This document shows positions 25,824 to 33,651 of a DNA stretch of 52,655 bases, in pieces. Each line of letters starts with the position of its first letter. Positions within the stretch are counted from its first letter, which is position 1. Origin of the DNA: an uncultured Oscillospiraceae bacterium (lineage in GTDB: Bacteria; Bacillota; Clostridia; Oscillospirales; Acutalibacteraceae); the NCBI GenBank assembly GCA_905198295.1, contig CAJKBW010000006.1, positions 1 through 52,655 on the forward strand, in the 5' to 3' direction. The position numbers and the translations under genes are program-made. Under the pieces are notes generated by a model. It ran no database searches and was not told where the DNA came from. It was given only the letters and a program-made list of their open reading frames with translations.

Positions 25824-27287
25824 ATGTGTGCTGACCGCGAAACAAAGCTCGGCAGCGATAACCTGACGCTGCTGACTGATTTCTACGAGCTGACGATGGC
25901 CAACGGCTTTCTCGCTGACGGCCGTGCCGACCAGATCGCCTATTTCGACATGTTCTTCCGGAAAATCCCGGACGGCGGCGGCCTGGCGATCATGGCCGGG
26001 GTCGAGCAGCTGATCGACTATCTCAAAAACCTCTCGTTTACCGAGGCAGACATCGAATACCTGCGCTCCAAAAAGCTTTTCCGTGAGGAGTTTCTCGACT
26101 ATCTGCGCCATTTCCGGTTTGCCTGCGACGTATGGGCAATCCCGGAGGGCACGCCGATCTTCCCGCATGAACCGGTGGTCACCGTGCGCGGGCCTGTGGT
26201 GCAGGCACAGTTCATCGAGACCATGGTACTGCTGTGCATCAACCACCAGTCGCTCATCGCCACCAAGGCCAACCGCATCGTCCGTGCCGCACAGGGGCGC
26301 ACCGTGATGGAGTTCGGCTCCCGCCGCGCGCAGGGCTTCGACGGCGCGGTTTACGGCGCCCGCGCCGCCTATATCGGCGGCTGCATCGGCACCGCATGCA
26401 CCATCGCCGACCGCGAATACGCCATTCCCGCACTCGGTACTATGGCGCACAGCTGGGTCCAGCTGTTCGACAGCGAACTGGAGGCTTTCCGCGTTTACGC
26501 GCGGGAATACCCCGAATCCTGCACGCTGCTGGTGGACACCTACAATACCATCAAATCCGGCGTACCTAACGCCATCCGGGTGTTCAAAGAGGAACTGCTG
26601 CCCCGCGGCTGCCGCCCCAAAGGCATCCGCATCGACTCCGGCGACATCACTTATCTGAGCAAAAAGGCCCGCAAAATGCTCGATGACGCCGGGTTCCCCG
26701 ACTGCAAAATCTGTGCCTCCAACTCGCTGGACGAATATATCATCCGCGACATGATCCAGCAGGGCGCCTGCGTCGATACCTTCGGCGTCGGCGAGCGGCT
26801 GATCACCGCTTCGAGCGACCCGGTGTTCGGCGGGGTGTACAAGCTGTCGGCGGTGGAGGAAAACGGCGCCGTCGTACCGCGCATCAAGGTCAGCGAAAAC
26901 GTCAGCAAAATCACCAACCCCTGCTTCAAGATGGTCTGGCGGCTGTACGACCGCGAAAGCGGTAAGGCGCTCGCCGATGTCATCACGCTGCGCGACGAGA
27001 CGATCGACGACACAAAGCCCTACGAAATTTTCGATCCGGAACACATCTGGAAGCGTAAGACGCTGGAAAATTTCCGTGCGGTGCCGCTGCAGAAGCCGCT
27101 TTTCCTCGCAGGAAAATGTGTGTACACCTCCCCGGATATCCAGGAAATCCGCCGTACCTGCCTCGAGCAGATCGGCACCATGTGGGACGAGGTGCTCCGC
27201 TTTGAGAACCCCCACCGCTATTATGTCGATCTGTCCCAGCCGCTGTGGGACGAAAAACAGCGCATGCTTTCCGAATACAGCTTCTGA
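25824..27287 (+). CDS. pncB: Nicotinate phosphoribosyltransferase
   Basis: 487 residues, normal length. Converts nicotinate and PRPP to nicotinate mononucleotide in the Preiss-Handler pathway. LLTDFYELTMANGF near the start, EFGSRRAQGFDGA, GIRIDSGDI and GVGERLI are conserved family motifs. GGAGAT lies before the ATG. Last gene of ppa-pncA-pncB. No obvious terminator in 27288-27400. Confidence 0.94.
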   Translation: MCADRETKLGSDNLTLLTDFYELTMANGFLADGRADQIAYFDMFFRKIPDGGGLAIMAGVEQLIDYLKNLSFTEADIEYLRSKKLFREEFLDYLRHFRFACDVWAIPEGTPIFPHEPVVTVRGPVVQAQFIETMVLLCINHQSLIATKANRIVRAAQGRTVMEFGSRRAQGFDGAVYGARAAYIGGCIGTACTIADREYAIPALGTMAHSWVQLFDSELEAFRVYAREYPESCTLLVDTYNTIKSGVPNAIRVFKEELLPRGCRPKGIRIDSGDITYLSKKARKMLDDAGFPDCKICASNSLDEYIIRDMIQQGACVDTFGVGERLITASSDPVFGGVYKLSAVEENGAVVPRIKVSENVSKITNPCFKMVWRLYDRESGKALADVITLRDETIDDTKPYEIFDPEHIWKRKTLENFRAVPLQKPLFLAGKCVYTSPDIQEIRRTCLEQIGTMWDEVLRFENPHRYYVDLSQPLWDEKQRMLSEYSF

Positions 27288-27374
27288 TCCCGACCGCAAA
27301 CCGCTCCCGCACCGCTTTGCATCCCCGGCCCCGGCAGTTTATTTCCAATTTGTTCTTATTTTTGTCGGAGTTCA

Positions 27375-27406
27375 TTCACACAAAGGGCATACCGTTTTTG
27401 TATACT
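27375..27406 (+). promoter_or_regulatory. Possible promoter of the orphan winged-helix gene
   Basis: TATACT (27401-27406), 30 nt before the GTG, with a TTCACA (27375-27380) 20 nt upstream. The -10 is good; the -35 spacing is too long. Confidence 0.35.
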
Positions 27407-27435
27407 GTGTGTGACATATAAAGGAGGAGTGCGCC

Positions 27436-27924
27436 GTGCCCAAGCTGGTTTATATCTACGGAGATGACCATAAATGTCTGGAAACGCTGATTTCATCCAT
27501 GCGCAGCAACGGATACTCTCTCGAATACACCTCGCTGCCCGATGAGCCGGCTGCCGGTGCCATCCGGGCGGATATCGTGCTGATCTGCAAGCCTGCCGAC
27601 AGCACCACGCGCTATGAATTCGGCGGGCTGACGCTGGATCTCGACAACATCTGTGCTTACGATCGCAGCCAGCACGAAATCCATTTCACCCCGACCGAGT
27701 TTTCCCTCCTTTCCTATTTGATGCGCAACGCCGCACGTGCGGTTTCGCGCAAGGAGCTGCTGCCGGCGGTATGGGGATTTCAGGACGATTCCACCACCCG
27801 CGTGGCAGACGATACGGTCAAACGGCTGCGCAAAAAGCTCGCCGGCTCCGGCGTGGGGATTGAAACCATCTGGGGCTACGGCTTCAAGCTGCGGGAGATG
27901 CCCGCCACAGGCTCCGCGGTATAG
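27436..27924 (+). CDS. OmpR/PhoB-type winged-helix protein without a receiver domain
   Basis: 162 residues from a GTG with AAGGAGGAG upstream. Residues about 80-153 are a trans_reg_C winged helix (FTPTEFSLLSYLMRN, VSRKELLPAVWGF, RVADDTVKRLRKKL, IETIWGYGFKL). The first 60 or so residues form a short alpha/beta segment that lacks the phospho-acceptor Asp and the length of a receiver. So it is an orphan regulator, not a standard response regulator; no histidine kinase is adjacent. A terminator follows at 28079. Confidence 0.82.
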   Translation: MPKLVYIYGDDHKCLETLISSMRSNGYSLEYTSLPDEPAAGAIRADIVLICKPADSTTRYEFGGLTLDLDNICAYDRSQHEIHFTPTEFSLLSYLMRNAARAVSRKELLPAVWGFQDDSTTRVADDTVKRLRKKLAGSGVGIETIWGYGFKLREMPATGSAV

Positions 27925-28078
27925 GGCGCAGGCTGCTGTCCTGTCCGCTGAACCCGGGGCGGCCTTCTGCGCCGTTCGCCGGCCACCCCCCACATCAAAC
28001 GCGATGTTCCGCTGTGCGGCAGTTTGGGCACATATGAATGCCGATGGTTCCTTAAACGAAAAATTTTCAGACAGCCCG

Positions 28079-28109
28079 ACACGGCCGACGGATGCGGCCG
28101 TGTTTTTTT
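28079..28109 (+). terminator. Intrinsic terminator of the winged-helix gene
   Basis: ACACGGCCG / CGGCCGTGT stem (9 bp) with a 7-nt loop and a T tract at 28103-28109. The 150 bases before it (27925-28078) show nothing else recognisable. Confidence 0.85.
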
Positions 28110-28130
28110 CTGGCCTTTTTTCCGGCGCTG

Positions 28131-28139
28131 TGGTATACT
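28131..28139 (+). promoter_or_regulatory. Extended -10 promoter of cca
   Basis: TGG-TATACT (28131-28139), an extended -10 element with no good -35, 36 nt before the cca start and just after the upstream terminator. Confidence 0.5.
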
Positions 28140-28174
28140 GTTAAGAAACAATAGGATGAAAGAGGTGGCGCTTT

Positions 28175-29518
28175 GTGAAGAATGTGACGATTTCTGTCCC
28201 GGCACCGGCTGCGGCGCTGCTGGACGAGCTGGAGGCCGCCGGGTATGAGGCCTGGCTGGTCGGCGGCTGCGTGCGCGACAGCCTGCTGGGCAGCACGCCC
28301 GGGGACTGGGACGTCACCACCTCTGCCCTGCCGGAAGAGATGCAGAGGGTATTCGCCGGCCGCCGGGTGATCGAAACCGGGCTGAAGCACGGCACTCTGA
28401 CGGTACTCGCGGATGACCGCATGCCGGTGGAGATCACCACCTACCGCATCGACGGCGGCTACTCCGACGCGCGCCATCCCGACCGGGTATCTTTCACCCG
28501 GAATCTTCACGAGGATTTAAGCCGGCGGGATTTTACGGTCAACGCCCTCGCCTACCACCCGGTCCGCGGACTGCGGGATGACTTCGGCGGGCTGGACGAT
28601 CTGGAGAACGGCGTGCTGCGCTGTGTGGGTGATCCGGAAAGGCGCTTTCGTGAGGACGCACTGCGCATGCTGCGGGCGCTGCGCTTTTCCGCGGTGCTCG
28701 GTTTTTCGATTGAAGCAGCTGCCGACGCCGCGCTGCGGGCGCTGCGGGAAAACCTGAGCGCCGTCTCAGCCGAACGGCTGTGGAACGAGCTGATCCGGCT
28801 GCTGTGCGGCCGGCAGGTCACCCGTGTGCTGCTCGCCTACCCGGAAATCCTCGCCCAGTTTATCCCCGAAATCGCCCCGATGGTGGGTTTTGCCCAGAAC
28901 AATCCCTATCATCGCTACGACGTCTACGAGCACACCGCCCGCAGCGTCGCGGAGGTGCCGCCGGATCCGGTCGTGCGGCTGGCCATGCTGTTCCACGACA
29001 TCGGCAAACCCGCCTGCTACACGCAGGACGAACACGGCATCGGTCATTTTTACGGGCATCAGGCGCTCAGTGCGGCGATGGCCCGGATGATTCTGTCGCG
29101 GCTGCGCTGCGACAAAACGACGCTGGAGACGGTCTGCCGCCTGGTCAAATGGCATGACGTGCAGCTTGAGCCGACCCCCGCCTGCCTGCGGCGCTGGCTC
29201 AACCGGCTGGGCGCGCAGGACATGTACCGTCTGCTGCAGGTCAAGCGCGCCGACATCCTCGCGCAGACACCCGAGCTGCGCGCGCGCACCGAAGAAATCG
29301 CCTATCTCACCTCACTGGTGGATACCATTTTGCAGGAGCAGCAGTGCTTTTCCCTGCGGGATCTGGCGGTCAACGGCCGCGATCTCACGGCACTCGGCAT
29401 CCCACCCGGCCCCGCGCTCGGCCGGTTGCTGGATACGCTGCTCGGCGAGGTGATCGACGGCACCTGCCCGAATGAGCGCGAGGCGCTGCTGCACCGCACC
29501 CGCTGTCTGACCCGCTGA
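28175..29518 (+). CDS. cca: CCA-adding tRNA nucleotidyltransferase
   Basis: 447 residues from a GTG with GAGGTGG upstream. Class II polymerase-beta fold: LVGGCVRDSLLG followed by the metal-binding pair in GDWD (D44, D46). RRDFTVNAL and the RFREDALRMLRALRF region are typical. An HD domain follows (LFHDIGKP), as in many clostridial enzymes. Adds or repairs the 3' CCA of tRNA. Ends 37 nt before the radical SAM gene, probably cotranscribed. Confidence 0.93.
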   Translation: MKNVTISVPAPAAALLDELEAAGYEAWLVGGCVRDSLLGSTPGDWDVTTSALPEEMQRVFAGRRVIETGLKHGTLTVLADDRMPVEITTYRIDGGYSDARHPDRVSFTRNLHEDLSRRDFTVNALAYHPVRGLRDDFGGLDDLENGVLRCVGDPERRFREDALRMLRALRFSAVLGFSIEAAADAALRALRENLSAVSAERLWNELIRLLCGRQVTRVLLAYPEILAQFIPEIAPMVGFAQNNPYHRYDVYEHTARSVAEVPPDPVVRLAMLFHDIGKPACYTQDEHGIGHFYGHQALSAAMARMILSRLRCDKTTLETVCRLVKWHDVQLEPTPACLRRWLNRLGAQDMYRLLQVKRADILAQTPELRARTEEIAYLTSLVDTILQEQQCFSLRDLAVNGRDLTALGIPPGPALGRLLDTLLGEVIDGTCPNEREALLHRTRCLTR

Positions 29519-29555
29519 GGCGGACAGCGCCATTTCCGTTAAAGGAGCGAAGCCC

Positions 29556-30461
29556 GTGGACCGCTTTTCCTGCCGCCTGTGCCCAAGGCAGTGCGGCGTC
29601 ATACGCACGCCCGAAACCGGCGGCGGTGCCTGCGGCATGCCGGCGCTGCCCACCGCGGCGCGCGCCGCACTGCATACCGGCGAGGAGCCGTGCATCAGCG
29701 GCACCCGCGGCTCCGGCACCGTCTTTTTTTCCGGCTGCCCGCTGCGCTGCGTATTCTGTCAGAACCGCCGCATCAGCCATGAGCGCTTCGGTGAAACCGT
29801 CACGGTGGAGCGGCTGGCGGATATCTTCCGCGAACTGGAGGCGTGCGGCGCGCACAATATCAATCTCGTCAGCCCGACGCCGTTCGTGCCGGTGATTCTG
29901 GAAGCGCTCGATCGTTACCGCCCCGCTGTACCGATCGTCTACAACACCAGCGGCTATGAGTGCGTGGATACGCTACGGCAGCTGGAGGGCGCTGTGGATG
30001 TCTACCTGCCGGACTGCAAATATGCCGATGCCGCGCTGGGAAAACGGCTGTCCGGCGTCCTCGACTATCCGCAGCGTGCACAGGAGGCCATTTGCGAAAT
30101 GGCGCGGCAGACCGGCCCGATGCAGTTGGATGCTGACGGCATCGCTGTGCGCGGCACGCTCGTGCGGCATCTGGTACTGCCCGGACACACCAATGATTCG
30201 CTCGCTGTGCTCGACTGGCTGGCCGCCAGTCTGCCGGCGGGCGTTTGGGTCAGCCTGCTGTTCCAATACACCCCGCTCGCGCCGGACGGCTATCCCGAGC
30301 TGACCCGCCGCTTGACCCGCCGCGAATGCCGTAAGGTATGGGAGCATCTGCTCGCGCTCGGCCTGACCGACGGCTACGTCCAGGACCGCGCAAGTGCGGA
30401 CGCCGCTTACATCCCCGCCTTCGACCTGACCGGTATACGCCCGGACACCGGCGAAAACTGA
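29556..30461 (+). CDS. PflX-like radical SAM protein (COG1313 type)
   Basis: 301 residues from a GTG with AAAGGAGCG upstream. Starts with a Cys motif (CRLCPRQCG, about 6-14). The radical SAM cluster is C61xxxC65xxC68 in SGCPLRCVFCQN. HNINLVSPTPF and YNTSGYE fit the uncharacterised PflA-related group PflX. The substrate is unknown; a glycyl-radical partner is not in the window. A terminator follows. Confidence 0.85.
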   Translation: MDRFSCRLCPRQCGVIRTPETGGGACGMPALPTAARAALHTGEEPCISGTRGSGTVFFSGCPLRCVFCQNRRISHERFGETVTVERLADIFRELEACGAHNINLVSPTPFVPVILEALDRYRPAVPIVYNTSGYECVDTLRQLEGAVDVYLPDCKYADAALGKRLSGVLDYPQRAQEAICEMARQTGPMQLDADGIAVRGTLVRHLVLPGHTNDSLAVLDWLAASLPAGVWVSLLFQYTPLAPDGYPELTRRLTRRECRKVWEHLLALGLTDGYVQDRASADAAYIPAFDLTGIRPDTGEN

Positions 30462-30469
30462 GCCCCTGT

Positions 30470-30509
30470 GCCCTGCCGCAGCCATACGCTGTGCGGCAGG
30501 GCTTTTTTT
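30470..30509 (+). terminator. Intrinsic terminator after the radical SAM gene
   Basis: GCCCTGCCGCA / TGCGGCAGGGC stem (11 bp), 11-nt loop, then seven T. Confidence 0.92.
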
Positions 30510-30520
30510 GCGTCCGGATC

Positions 30521-30549
30521 TTGTAATCCGCCCTGAAATCGGGTATAGT
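30521..30549 (+). promoter_or_regulatory. Sigma-A promoter of the GH32 gene
   Basis: TTGTAA (30521-30526), 17 nt, TATAGT (30544-30549), 39 nt before the GH32 start. Confidence 0.75.
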
Positions 30550-30588
30550 AAAGCCAATCCAAACATCTGGAGGAGAGATGAACCTGTT

Positions 30589-32169
30589 ATGAAAATTTTC
30601 TGCGATTGCCGCTATCTCGTATTCCCTGTCAGCCGCCTCGCCTGTACCAAACGGCTGGAGTTCCGCGAAAACGGCAGGCTGCTGATGGAAATGGACGCCG
30701 CGCTGGACAACCTCGCGCCGGATCAGTGGATGCTGCTGCCGACCGATCTGCTTTATGGGCGGGAAATCGACATCCAGTCGTTCCCGGAAATGCCGCTGCA
30801 AATCGGCAAGGCGGAAGCGAAAAACGTCCCCTTTTCCACCTTTCTGCGCCCGGCCTTCCATTTTTCCGCCGCACAGGGCTGGATCAACGATCCCAACGGT
30901 ATGACCTGGTACAACGGACGGTACCACCTGTTTTATCAGTATAACCCGCTCGGGTGCAGCTGGGGCAATATGTCCTGGGGGCACGCCGAAAGCCCCGATC
31001 TGCTGCACTGGGAAGAAAAGGATCCGGCGCTCTATCCGGACGAAACCGGCATGATGTTTTCCGGTTGTGCGGTGGTAGATTTCGACAACCGTACCGGGCT
31101 GCAGGCCGGCAGCGAGCCGCCGCTGCTGCTCTACTACACCGCACAGGGCGGCTCCACCCACTGGTCGGCCGGCCGGTTGCCCACCCAGTGCCTGGCGTAC
31201 AGCACCGATGGCGGAGCCACCTTCACCAAATACGATAAAAACCCGGTTGTGGCGGAAATCACCGACCAGACCCGCGACCCCAAGGTGATCTACCACGCCC
31301 CGACCGACCGCTATATCATGACGCTGTACAAGACCGGCGCGGAATATATGCTGTTTGCCTCTGCCGATCTGCTACACTGGGAGCCGCTGCACACGATCGA
31401 AATCCCGGAGGAGTGGGAATGTCCTGATTTCTATCCCCTGTCGCTCGACGGCGATCCCGCGCAGGAAAAATGGGTGCTCATCGGTGCGTCCGACCGGTAT
31501 CTGGTGGGTTCCTTCGATGGTTACCGGTTCACGCCCGAGCAGGAGATGCGCCGGCTGCATCATGGCAACGGCAGTTACGCCGCCCAGTCTTTCTTCCAGA
31601 CCGCCCCACAGGATACCCGGCGCATCCGCATCGCCTGGAACAACGCCGCCGTACCCGCCGGCGCTGCGTTTCAGGGATTTATGAATATCCCCTGTGAAAT
31701 GACGCTGCGGCAGATCGACGGAGCCATGCAGCTGTGTGCGCAGCCGGTGGAGGAGGTCACCCGCCTGCACAGCGACACCGTACCCTTCGCCGCACCGGCA
31801 CTCGAAACCGGTACCGGCTTCCGTCAGCCGCTGGCCTCCACCACGCAGGATATCCGCATCGAGGGTATCCCGAGCGCCGACTGCCGGCTTCGGCTGACCT
31901 TCTGCGGCATCGAAATGACGGCGGATTTCGCCGCGGGCACCCTCAGCTGGAAGCAGTGCACCGCTCCGCTGACCTGCCGCGGCGGCAAATTCCGCCTGCG
32001 CGTCCTGCTGGATACGGCGAGCGCCGAGATCTTCCTCGATCAGGGGCAGGATATCCTCGTGTGCGGCGCGCTGCCGGATGCGAATCTGCTGTACTGGGAG
32101 GTACAGGTGCTCGGCGGGCAGCTGAACAGCCTTTCCGGCGAGGCCTCGTCCCTTATTTCCATCTGGTAA
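30589..32169 (+). CDS. Glycoside hydrolase family 32 (beta-fructosidase)
   Basis: 526 residues, no signal peptide, so cytosolic. Active site: nucleophile Asp in WINDPNG (98-104), transition-state stabiliser in the RDPK of QTRDPKVIYH, and acid/base Glu in WECPDFYPL. The five-blade propeller is followed by a C-terminal beta-sandwich (about 380-526). About 85 residues precede the propeller, more than usual for GH32; I do not recognise that part. Cleaves fructose from sucrose, sucrose-phosphate or small fructans; the exact substrate is not decidable and no transporter is adjacent. GGAGGAG lies 15 nt before this ATG but only 4 nt before an overlapping four-codon frame (MNLL). Confidence 0.88.
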   Translation: MKIFCDCRYLVFPVSRLACTKRLEFRENGRLLMEMDAALDNLAPDQWMLLPTDLLYGREIDIQSFPEMPLQIGKAEAKNVPFSTFLRPAFHFSAAQGWINDPNGMTWYNGRYHLFYQYNPLGCSWGNMSWGHAESPDLLHWEEKDPALYPDETGMMFSGCAVVDFDNRTGLQAGSEPPLLLYYTAQGGSTHWSAGRLPTQCLAYSTDGGATFTKYDKNPVVAEITDQTRDPKVIYHAPTDRYIMTLYKTGAEYMLFASADLLHWEPLHTIEIPEEWECPDFYPLSLDGDPAQEKWVLIGASDRYLVGSFDGYRFTPEQEMRRLHHGNGSYAAQSFFQTAPQDTRRIRIAWNNAAVPAGAAFQGFMNIPCEMTLRQIDGAMQLCAQPVEEVTRLHSDTVPFAAPALETGTGFRQPLASTTQDIRIEGIPSADCRLRLTFCGIEMTADFAAGTLSWKQCTAPLTCRGGKFRLRVLLDTASAEIFLDQGQDILVCGALPDANLLYWEVQVLGGQLNSLSGEASSLISIW

Positions 32170-32265
32170 GACGGATTTGGATTACAGCGGAGCAGGGCGC
32201 TGCTGCGTGTCAAAATGCGATTGTACAAATGCGCCGTTTCTCGGACCTCCGCCGGCGAGGGAGCG

Positions 32266-32450
32266 AGGATAAAAACACCTTTCTCGGGAAGTCCGTCGCC
32301 AGGCGGCGGATATTCCATAACGTGATCTTTGCCGTAAGGCAGCAAGCCCACTGCAAACGGCTGTGTCCGCGCCTCTGCTGCCTATTGAAAAAGGCAAGCG
32401 AAAGCTTTTATCCTTTACACCGGGCAGGCCGCTTTCGCGGCCTGCTTTTT
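32266..32450 (+). ncRNA. Candidate structured RNA with terminator, identity unknown
   Basis: Non-coding stretch with nested helices. Closing stem AGGATAAAA (32266-32274) / TTTTATCCT (32406-32414). A long hairpin spans 32287-32316. CTTTGCC (32327-32333) pairs with GGCAAG (32393-32398), GGCAGCA (32338-32344) with TGCTGCC (32376-32382), and AGCC with GGCT inside. A competing GAAA-tetraloop hairpin lies at 32396-32407. It ends in the intrinsic terminator below. Could be a small RNA (6S-like in size) or a leader element for the next gene; no known family motif is matched. No clear promoter in 32170-32265. Confidence 0.45.
32424..32450 (+). terminator. Intrinsic terminator after the GH32/structured RNA region
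   Basis: GCAGGCCGC / GCGGCCTGC stem (9 bp) with a TTTC loop, then TTTTT. Works on the plus strand only. Confidence 0.9.
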
Positions 32451-32576
32451 GTATGCCGCACCGATTTTCTGTTTCAACCGCCGGCCTTCCGGGCATACTA
32501 TCCGGAGACCATTCCGCACGATGTGCCGCTGTCCTGTGCGCGGCGGGAATCGCGCGGCTCCGGGAGGGAAACACCA

Positions 32577-33452
32577 ATGACAAGACCGGCCAAAAAGGCG
32601 CGGGAGAGGCTCAAAGGCCACTGGGGGCAAGCCATTCTGGTGCAGTGTCTGGTGATCGGCAGCAGCCTGCTGCTGCTGCTCGCCGAGCTGCTGTGCCTGC
32701 GGCTTTTCGGCATCCGCGCCGAGGACGCCATACACCTCGACCAGCTGCGCATGCGGCCAAAGCTGTGGCTGCATATCGGCATCATCGTGGCGATGATCGT
32801 CGTCGATCTGCTGCTGGTTTCGCCTCTCCATCTCGGACAGGCCGCCTTTTATGACACTCTCGCCGCCGGACGGCCCGTTTCGGTGCGCCAACTTTGGCGC
32901 GGTTACCGCCCCAGCCGCTACGGCCGCGCGGTGCGGCTGCGGCTGTCCCTGTGGACACTCCGCCTGCTCTCCGGCGCAGTATGTTTTCTGCCAAGCGCGG
33001 TGGTTTTCGCTTATTCGGCCTATTTGCGGCAGACCGGGCTGACCACCCCGTTTGTGGACGTCTGCCGGATCTTCTGTCTCGTTTTCGGCCTTTTCTCCCT
33101 GCTGGCGGGGTGGATCCTGTGGGAGATGTGGATGCTGCGGTTTCAGCCGGCGGTGTATCTAGTTGCGGAGGGACTGGGCGTCTGCCGTGCCCTCGGCGCC
33201 TCACGCCACATTATGCACCGGCGTACCGGCGGCTTCGCCTGGTTTCATCTGGGCTTTGCCGGCTGGCTGTCCGCATGTTTTCTCGTCTTCCCCTATTTCT
33301 ACGCCGCACCGCTGTTCATGACCGCCAAAACGGTGATGATCCGCCGCTATCGCCGCGCCTGTCCCGAGAGCGTACGGGAGAAAAAGCGGAAAAAGCCCCG
33401 CCGGCGGACAGCCTCTCCCTTCGACACCAAGGTGCTGCCGGAATTGACCTGA
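32577..33452 (+). CDS. DUF975-like integral membrane protein
   Basis: 291 residues from an ATG with GGGAGGG upstream. Begins KARERLKGHWGQAILVQ, the charged DUF975-type start just before the first membrane helix. About six hydrophobic segments follow (near 22-42, 62-82, 120-145, 160-185, 225-250). The tail is highly basic (REKKRKKPRRR). Function unknown for this family. The 32451-32576 stretch before it has no clear promoter. Confidence 0.72.
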   Translation: MTRPAKKARERLKGHWGQAILVQCLVIGSSLLLLLAELLCLRLFGIRAEDAIHLDQLRMRPKLWLHIGIIVAMIVVDLLLVSPLHLGQAAFYDTLAAGRPVSVRQLWRGYRPSRYGRAVRLRLSLWTLRLLSGAVCFLPSAVVFAYSAYLRQTGLTTPFVDVCRIFCLVFGLFSLLAGWILWEMWMLRFQPAVYLVAEGLGVCRALGASRHIMHRRTGGFAWFHLGFAGWLSACFLVFPYFYAAPLFMTAKTVMIRRYRRACPESVREKKRKKPRRRTASPFDTKVLPELT

Positions 33453-33524
33453 CCAGGCACGCCCTCCCTGTCCGGGCATCTGCGCAGCAAAAGACGGTTT
33501 TTTCCCCGAAATGGCGTTTAGGGG

Positions 33525-33554
33525 TTGTCCCCGGGCGGACAAGTATGTTACAAT
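33525..33554 (+). promoter_or_regulatory. Promoter of the ABC-F gene with overlapping palindrome
   Basis: TTGTCC (33525-33530), 18 nt, TACAAT (33549-33554), with an extended TGT before the -10. TTGTCC-CCGGGC-GGACAA (33525-33542) is an inverted repeat covering the -35, a possible operator. Confidence 0.7.
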
Positions 33555-33651
33555 AGGCAGGATGCGCAGCGGCAAAGGCTGTTTTTGCGTATCCTACCAC
33601 GATGGGCGCGTGCGCGGAAAAGCTGCCCCATCCTGAACCGGGAGGCCCATT

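Noticed and set aside
25077..27299. Minus-strand open frame of 740 codons opposite pncA/pncB
   Set aside because: Antisense shadow of two well-identified enzymes; no motifs.
32040..32351. Minus-strand 103-codon frame over the structured RNA region
   Set aside because: No ribosome binding site or motif, and it spans the GH32 end and the helices described; coding is unlikely.
32266..32414. Cobalamin riboswitch, RNase P RNA, SRP RNA or tmRNA in the GH32 downstream region
   Set aside because: Core motifs are missing: no B12-box, no GAGGAAAGUCC plus long P-domain, no SRP tetraloop motif and no tmRNA ends. Left as unassigned.
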